Below are positions 59,776 to 64,000 of a stretch of 64,000 nt of DNA, piece after piece. A program made the position numbers and the translations under genes. The stretch's first letter is position 1. Every line of letters begins with the position of its first letter. Location: positions 248,001 to 312,000 of the forward strand of contig NZ_MAYU01000025.1 in assembly GCF_001685025.1 (NCBI RefSeq). Direction: 5' to 3'. The stretch is from Bacillus sp. FJAT-27225. GTDB taxonomy: Bacteria > Bacillota > Bacilli > Bacillales > Cytobacillaceae. The notes under the pieces were generated by a model. The model was not told the DNA's origin. It made no database searches and was given only the letters and a program-made list of their open reading frames with translations.

Positions 59776-60210
59776 ATGAAAAATAGAAGGTATTTGCTTA
59801 TCGGACTTGCAGGAATCATCATTTTTTTCTCTATTAAAATGTACAATGATTATAAAGAAAAAGGCTTAAACGATCTAATTGGCTCTGATTTATCGGAATT
59901 CGACTATTTAGTTTTTAATGAAGGTGTAGAGCAGTACCAAGCGAGGACCGATCAAGCAGACCATGCAAAAAAGTTAAATGACTTTTTTAGTCAATACCGA
60001 GTTAAAAGAATGAAGGACGATGAGTGGAATCCCGATGTGTCAAACGAAAGAGGATTCAACCTTACAATCTACGAAAACGGTAAACCTATAATCGCTCACA
60101 TTTATGAGAATCGGCTTCTTTTTCTTAACGACGGGAATTATTATACAGTTGTAAATGGACCGATTGATATGGATTGGATTAAAAGGTACACAAATCAATT
60201 TCGGCAATAA
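59776..60210 (+). CDS. hypothetical membrane-anchored protein
   Basis: A 144-residue protein with an N-terminal membrane anchor (YLLIGLAGIIIFFSIKMY) and a hydrophilic external part rich in Asp, Asn and Tyr. GGAGG precedes ATG 59776. No family recognised. It is probably co-transcribed with the DUF2711 gene and ends before a terminator at 60333. Confidence 0.6.
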   Translation: MKNRRYLLIGLAGIIIFFSIKMYNDYKEKGLNDLIGSDLSEFDYLVFNEGVEQYQARTDQADHAKKLNDFFSQYRVKRMKDDEWNPDVSNERGFNLTIYENGKPIIAHIYENRLLFLNDGNYYTVVNGPIDMDWIKRYTNQFRQ

Positions 60211-60332
60211 CCGATTGCTGCTATAATTCTTTACATAAAGGAAGAAATGAATAGTGAGCGTAAAAACGAACGGATTTTTTAAAGATAAAGGTTTCGGTTT
60301 TTGGCTGCTTATTGATACATGACAGTTGAAAA

Positions 60333-60360
60333 GACGTGTGGATTTGCACACGTCATTTTC
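60333..60360 (+). terminator. Terminator
   Basis: GACGTGTG and CACACGTC form an 8-bp stem around GATTTG, followed by ATTTTCTT. Confidence 0.7.
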
Positions 60361-60389
60361 TTATTTATTGTTTTTCATAAAAAAATGGG

Positions 60390-61424
60390 GTGTTAAATAT
60401 ATATAGACATCTATTTCTAATTCTCTTAATAATCTCATCTTTCTTAACTGGTTGTGTTAAAGATAGGGCTTCGACAACAATAACACCACCAAAAAAGGAA
60501 ATATCCACTTCAAGGAATGTTGATAACACCGAAGGGTATACAATTAAAAATGCTTTTCCAACACAGTTTAATATTGGAGAACAAGAGTTTGAAATTGTAC
60601 CGGTTTTTAATCCTTTACTTGACTACATTGGAAAGGTAAAAGAGGATTCAAATGCTAATCATAAAGATTTGTACATATCAACAGTTGTAGAACCCTTCCG
60701 TAAAGAGGCGTTTGGTGAAAATGGAGGACTTGGACTGAAGGATAAGTATAATTTCGCAGCTCCTCTCAATGTAAACCGACTGAATGAATCTATACGGTTA
60801 TTGGATGAGGAGTACGAAAACTTTATTCGGTTAATAACGGAAGGGTTAGAGAAATCATCTTTGCTTCTAAAGGGAGAGAAGACAACCATTTATTTGTTTC
60901 CGGCTAATCCGGACCAATATGCCATCATTAGCCAAATGAGCGGAGTTTTAGCATTTGCAACGACTAATCAAGTAATTGTCTTACATATAGCACCGCAAAA
61001 TTTTGAAGAAGACATCCTCAAATATACGTTGGCACATGAATACCATCATACTGTTTACTTAACCAAAAAGAAACAGCAGGAAAGAGATTTGTTTGATTAT
61101 GTTATAACAGAGGGCAAAGCGGATTCTTTTGCAAATTTGGTCTTTCCTGAAATTAACGCTCCTTGGACAGATGAATTATCTCCTGAAGAAAAGCAGGCTA
61201 TTTGGAATTGGGCAAAAGAGAGACGATATTCTTTTAACACTAACGACTTGGCTGAGATGAATAGAGGAAACCGGATCATCCCAAAATGGTCTGATTACAG
61301 AATTGGGTACGGAATGATGCAAGATTTTTTGAAACAAAATCCTGCTTATCCTATAAGCGAATGGACATTTATGAACGCTGATGAAATTTTGGAGAAAGGC
61401 CATTTTGCCAAAAAATTTGAATAA
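60390..61424 (+). CDS. DUF2268-type putative zinc protease lipoprotein
   Basis: A 344-residue lipoprotein (signal ending FLTGCVK; Cys22) with the metalloprotease motif HEYHH (216-220) and the third ligand in VITEGKADSF (E241), the DUF2268 arrangement. It is therefore the external counterpart of the cytosolic family member at 22434. The start is uncertain: GTG 60390 lacks a good site. A threonine/lysine-rich linker follows the lipid anchor. Probably degrades or processes an extracytoplasmic protein. Confidence 0.78.
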   Translation: MLNIYRHLFLILLIISSFLTGCVKDRASTTITPPKKEISTSRNVDNTEGYTIKNAFPTQFNIGEQEFEIVPVFNPLLDYIGKVKEDSNANHKDLYISTVVEPFRKEAFGENGGLGLKDKYNFAAPLNVNRLNESIRLLDEEYENFIRLITEGLEKSSLLLKGEKTTIYLFPANPDQYAIISQMSGVLAFATTNQVIVLHIAPQNFEEDILKYTLAHEYHHTVYLTKKKQQERDLFDYVITEGKADSFANLVFPEINAPWTDELSPEEKQAIWNWAKERRYSFNTNDLAEMNRGNRIIPKWSDYRIGYGMMQDFLKQNPAYPISEWTFMNADEILEKGHFAKKFE

Positions 61425-61757
61425 TGGTTTAATGAAATCCATTTTTGTCAGGAAGGGTAAGTTACTGAGCTACTAATTGATTCAACAAAAGGATGCTTAT
61501 TAAACTATCGGGTACTGGGTAACTCGAAGAAAAACCGGAATATATAACAAAAAAACTCACCAATTTTTTTAAGGTGAGTTTTGCTTTTTTGTATGCTATT
61601 TACCATGTCAAAAGAACAGTCATATCGGTTAAATTTTTGGTAAAGCACCGCAAAATCAAACCTTATTATTATAATTTGTCGTTTTTAAAAATTCTGAAGG
61701 AATGTTGACTACAAAGGATTATGTTTAAGATTTCCACACTTAGTTTGTATTTAAACG
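61425..61757. other. Intergenic stretch with terminator
   Basis: Contains the terminator of the DUF2268 lipoprotein at 61553-61595. I see no gene or other structure in the remaining AT-rich sequence. Confidence 0.4.
61553..61595 (+). terminator. Terminator of the DUF2268 lipoprotein gene
   Basis: AAAACTCACC and GGTGAGTTTT form a 10-bp stem around an A/T loop, followed by GCTTTTTTG. Confidence 0.75.
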
Positions 61758-61758
61758 A

Positions 61759-61808
61759 AAAAACGAACGATTAATTAAGTTGACAATATAATGTTCGCAT
61801 ATTAGACT
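61759..61808 (+). promoter_or_regulatory. Promoter of guaC with two inverted PurR boxes
   Basis: TTGACA (61780-61785), 17 bases, TAGACT (61803-61808). A PurBox-like AAAAACGAACGAT lies at 61759-61771 (11 of 13 to AWWWCCGAACWWT) and a second one, on the minus strand, at 61790-61802 (12 of 13). The inverted pair flanks the -35, as in PurR-regulated genes of B. subtilis. Confidence 0.62.
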
Positions 61809-61890
61809 GTTAATTGTGATTGAGGATGGAAAACTTATTTAAATTACTCTGATGAAGTACAACAATGAAGATTTAAAGGGGAGTTTAGAC

Positions 61891-62874
61891 GTGGATACAG
61901 TATTTGATTATGAAGATATTCAGCTTATTCCAGCAAAGTCGATCGTAAAAAGCCGCTCTGAATGCGATACATCTGTCGAGTTTGGAGGCCGGAGGTTCAG
62001 GTTGCCAGTCGTTCCAGCAAATATGCAAACCATTATTGATGAGAGCCTTGCTGTTAAATTTGCAGAGAATAATTATTTCTATATTATGCATCGATTTCAG
62101 CCGGAGAAACGTGTTGATTTTATAAAAGACATGAATGCTCGCGGACTATATGCTTCCATTAGTGTTGGGGTTAAAGATGAGGAATATCGTTTTGTTACTC
62201 AATTAGCTGAGGAGGGACTAACTCCTGAGTACATTACAATCGATATTGCGCACGGCCATTCCAATGCGGTCATCGAGATGATTCATCATATCAAAAAGCA
62301 TCTTCCAGAAAGCTTTGTCATTGCAGGGAACGTCGGAACTCCCGAGGCGGTAAGGGAGCTTGAAAATGCTGGTGCCGATGCTACTAAAGTAGGGATTGGA
62401 CCGGGTAAAGTTTGTATAACAAAAATCAAAACCGGTTTCGGAACTGGCGGCTGGCAGCTGGCAGCACTAAGATGGTGTGCCAAAGCAGCAAGCAAACCTA
62501 TTATTGCTGATGGCGGAATCCGTACGCATGGTGATATTGCAAAATCCGTCCGTTTTGGGGCATCAATGGTGATGATTGGTTCCATGTTTGCCGGCCACGA
62601 GGAATCCCCAGGTGAAACCATTGAAATTGGCGGCAAGCTGTATAAAGAATATTTTGGATCAGCTTCCGAGTTTCAAAAAGGCGAAAAAAGAAACGTCGAA
62701 GGCAAAAAGATGCATGTTGAGTATAGAGGCCCTATAAAGGACACTCTTATTGAAATGGAACAGGATCTTCAATCGTCGATTTCGTATGCAGGAGGAAACA
62801 AGCTTTCGGCTATTCGAAATGTTGACTATGTGGTTGTGAAAAACTCGATTTTCAACGGTGACAGAATTTATTAA
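61891..62874 (+). CDS. guaC: GMP reductase
   Basis: A 327-residue IMPDH/GMPR-family enzyme, nearly the length of B. subtilis GuaC. It converts GMP to IMP and ammonia with NADPH. Visible are the N terminus [24 protein letters not shown], the loop [11 protein letters not shown] with catalytic C175, [17 protein letters not shown] and the end of the barrel [13 protein letters not shown]. There is no CBS-domain insertion, which separates it from GuaB. Start GTG 61891 follows AAGGGGAG; an upstream ATG at 61852 does not match the family. It is expected to be controlled by PurR. Confidence 0.93.
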   Translation: MDTVFDYEDIQLIPAKSIVKSRSECDTSVEFGGRRFRLPVVPANMQTIIDESLAVKFAENNYFYIMHRFQPEKRVDFIKDMNARGLYASISVGVKDEEYRFVTQLAEEGLTPEYITIDIAHGHSNAVIEMIHHIKKHLPESFVIAGNVGTPEAVRELENAGADATKVGIGPGKVCITKIKTGFGTGGWQLAALRWCAKAASKPIIADGGIRTHGDIAKSVRFGASMVMIGSMFAGHEESPGETIEIGGKLYKEYFGSASEFQKGEKRNVEGKKMHVEYRGPIKDTLIEMEQDLQSSISYAGGNKLSAIRNVDYVVVKNSIFNGDRIY

Positions 62875-62884
62875 ATACAGAACA

Positions 62885-62926
62885 AGCAGTGGATTTCATG
62901 GCTAAAATGAAATCCACTGCTTTTTA
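62885..62926 (+). terminator. Terminator of guaC
   Basis: AGCAGTGGATTTCAT and ATGAAATCCACTGCT form a perfect 15-bp stem around a 7-base loop, followed by TTTT. Confidence 0.88.
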
Positions 62927-63016
62927 GTTTCTAAACCTTCTGTTTTATGATAGTTGTTAAGGGTACAGTTTTTCATAGGTGCCTATAACATAGAAGAAAC
63001 GAAAGAGGAATCGCAA

Positions 63017-63748
63017 ATGAATGCATCAATAGAAAAGGCTATCGAACTTGAGCATGTCCATTATTCAGTTGGATCGGTAAATATTATAAAAGATATAACA
63101 GGATCCATTTCAAAAGGAAGTATCACGACACTTGTTGGCCCTTCTGGCGCGGGTAAAACATCATTATTCCGGCTGATTAATGGACTGGTATCACCAACTA
63201 AAGGAGACATCCGGATATCAGGGAAAAATATTGAAGAGTACGAGCCGACCGAACTTAGGAGAAATGTAGGCCTTGCCCTACAAAGCGCAACAATGCTTAG
63301 CGGCAGTATATATAAAAACCTGGCACTGCCACGAACACTAAAAAAGGGAACATTGCCAGAGGAAGAAGCAGCTGAACTTCTCACATCGGTGGGTTTGGAA
63401 AAGGATCTATTGAAGAGAGACGTAAAAGACCTTTCCGGCGGCCAAAGACAAAAGGTTTCCATAGCGAGAACCCTCGTCAACCGGCCAAAGATTTTATTGC
63501 TCGATGAAATTACATCCTCCCTCGATCGGGTATCGAAGCAAGATATCGAGGAGCTAATCGTTCGAATTAACAAAGAGTTTCACGTAACGATGATGTGGAT
63601 AACTCATAATCTGGAGCAGGCTATACAGATCGGGGATGAAACATGGGTGATTATGAACGGGGAGCTGTTGGAGTCCGGAGAGAGCAGTCTTCTTCTTCAG
63701 CCACAAAATGAGCTTGTAAAACAGTTTGTCAAGGGGGATATCCAATGA
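63017..63748 (+). CDS. ABC transporter ATP-binding protein (FetA/YbbL type)
   Basis: A 243-residue ATPase with Walker A GPSGAGKTS, signature DLSGGQRQKV, Walker B ILLLDEITSSLD and the switch histidine in MWITHNLEQA. The pair with the following UPF0014 permease matches the FetAB/YbbLM exporter, linked in E. coli to iron homeostasis and peroxide stress. ATG 63017 follows AGAGGAATCGC; the in-frame start at 62954 is less likely. It overlaps the permease gene by 4 bases. Confidence 0.85.
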   Translation: MNASIEKAIELEHVHYSVGSVNIIKDITGSISKGSITTLVGPSGAGKTSLFRLINGLVSPTKGDIRISGKNIEEYEPTELRRNVGLALQSATMLSGSIYKNLALPRTLKKGTLPEEEAAELLTSVGLEKDLLKRDVKDLSGGQRQKVSIARTLVNRPKILLLDEITSSLDRVSKQDIEELIVRINKEFHVTMMWITHNLEQAIQIGDETWVIMNGELLESGESSLLLQPQNELVKQFVKGDIQ

Positions 63749-64000
63749 GCTACCTGGCATTATCCTTTAGCCTTGTCTTCGTTCTCATCCCACTTTTATT
63801 ATCAAAGACGTTAAAGCTTGAACTTGAAAAAGATATACTGATCGCTACCATCCGTTCAATTGTTCAACTGTTTATCGTAGGATATATCCTGACCTTCGTA
63901 TTCGAGTCAGAACATATTATCTATACTATCCTCATGGTGGCATTAATGATTGGTGCCGCAACTCAAAATGCAAGAAAAAATGGGGCTGGCATTCAAGGAA
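63745..64000 (+). CDS. FetB/YbbM-type ABC transporter permease (3' partial)
   Basis: The start of a UPF0014 membrane protein, cut by the right edge after 85 codons. It shows three hydrophobic segments (LALSFSLVFVLIPLLLS, ATIRSIVQLFIVGYILTFVF and YTILMVALMIGAATQNARK); the R-S-x-x-Q-L-x-x-x-G-Y pattern and the AxQNA motif are family features. ATGA overlap with the ATPase gene. It forms the membrane part of the FetAB-type exporter. Confidence 0.85.
   Translation, partial: MSYLALSFSLVFVLIPLLLSKTLKLELEKDILIATIRSIVQLFIVGYILTFVFESEHIIYTILMVALMIGAATQNARKNGAGIQG

Overview
The window looks like a chromosomal segment of a low-GC, endospore-forming member of the Bacillaceae. The spore genes (a CwlJ cortex hydrolase, a LysM-GH18 cortex-lytic enzyme, four GerPA/GerPF-type proteins, a YjcZ-type peptide, a SpoVB-like flippase), the strong AGGAGG-type ribosome binding sites with many TTG/GTG starts, and the T-tailed hairpin terminators all fit. 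I cannot fix the genus from sequence alone.

Layout. 0-5.8 kb: a six-gene acyl-CoA/hydroxy-acid catabolic operon, cut at the left edge: CoA-transferase B subunit, enoyl-CoA hydratase, acyl-CoA dehydrogenase, thiolase, 2-hydroxyacid dehydrogenase and a tartrate/D-malate-type dehydrogenase. 6.2-7.0 kb: two unknown small genes. 7.4-12.8 kb: a PucR/CdaR-type activator divergent from a Rieske oxygenase, amino-acid permease and flavin amine oxidase operon, probably amine catabolism. 12.9-15.0 kb: a dinB remnant, then an ArsR repressor and flavoprotein monooxygenase with twin palindromic operators. 15.3-17.9 kb (minus strand): flippase and an orphan sporulation-type histidine kinase. 18.1-18.7 kb: a peroxiredoxin-like gene interrupted by in-frame TGA exactly at the peroxidatic cysteine, followed by a hairpin that fits the bacterial SECIS pattern; this is the most interesting locus.

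19-32.7 kb: mostly single genes: cwlJ, MFS exporter, a DUF2268-type metalloprotease, two nucleotidyltransferases, histidine phosphatase, L,D-transpeptidase, a duplicated DUF1259 protein, a beta-clamp (dnaN) paralogue, 6-phosphogluconolactonase and class I aldolase. A transposase remnant and a GNAT remnant lie among them. 33-35.5 kb: a copper module (CopC, CopD, cupredoxin). 36-43.3 kb: VOC protein, an HTH/coiled-coil/J-domain protein, the spore LysM-GH18 enzyme, a membrane Lon-type (S16) protease paired with a DUF4830 lipoprotein, a ThrB-like kinase, a GNAT protein and several small membrane proteins.

43.5-44.0 kb holds an eight-copy, exactly 52-bp tandem array of palindromes. 44.1-47.3 kb and 56.7-58.7 kb are two independent GntR(YtrA type)-ABC modules, each with its own palindromic operator over the promoter. 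47.4-49.2 kb is a secreted GH43 enzyme with a cre-like site. 50.3-53.1 kb is a gerP-like spore cluster with a divergent Hsp20 protein and a GerPC-like coiled-coil protein. 53-56.3 kb has TatA, a CPBP protease and an MFS transporter. 59-64 kb has a DUF2711 protein, a DUF2268 lipoprotein, PurR-box-controlled guaC, and a FetAB-type ABC exporter cut at the right edge.

No rRNA, tRNA, CRISPR array or intact insertion sequence was seen. Several intergenic stretches carry locus-specific short words repeated at a 21-nt period, and a family of sequence-related terminators recurs after single genes.
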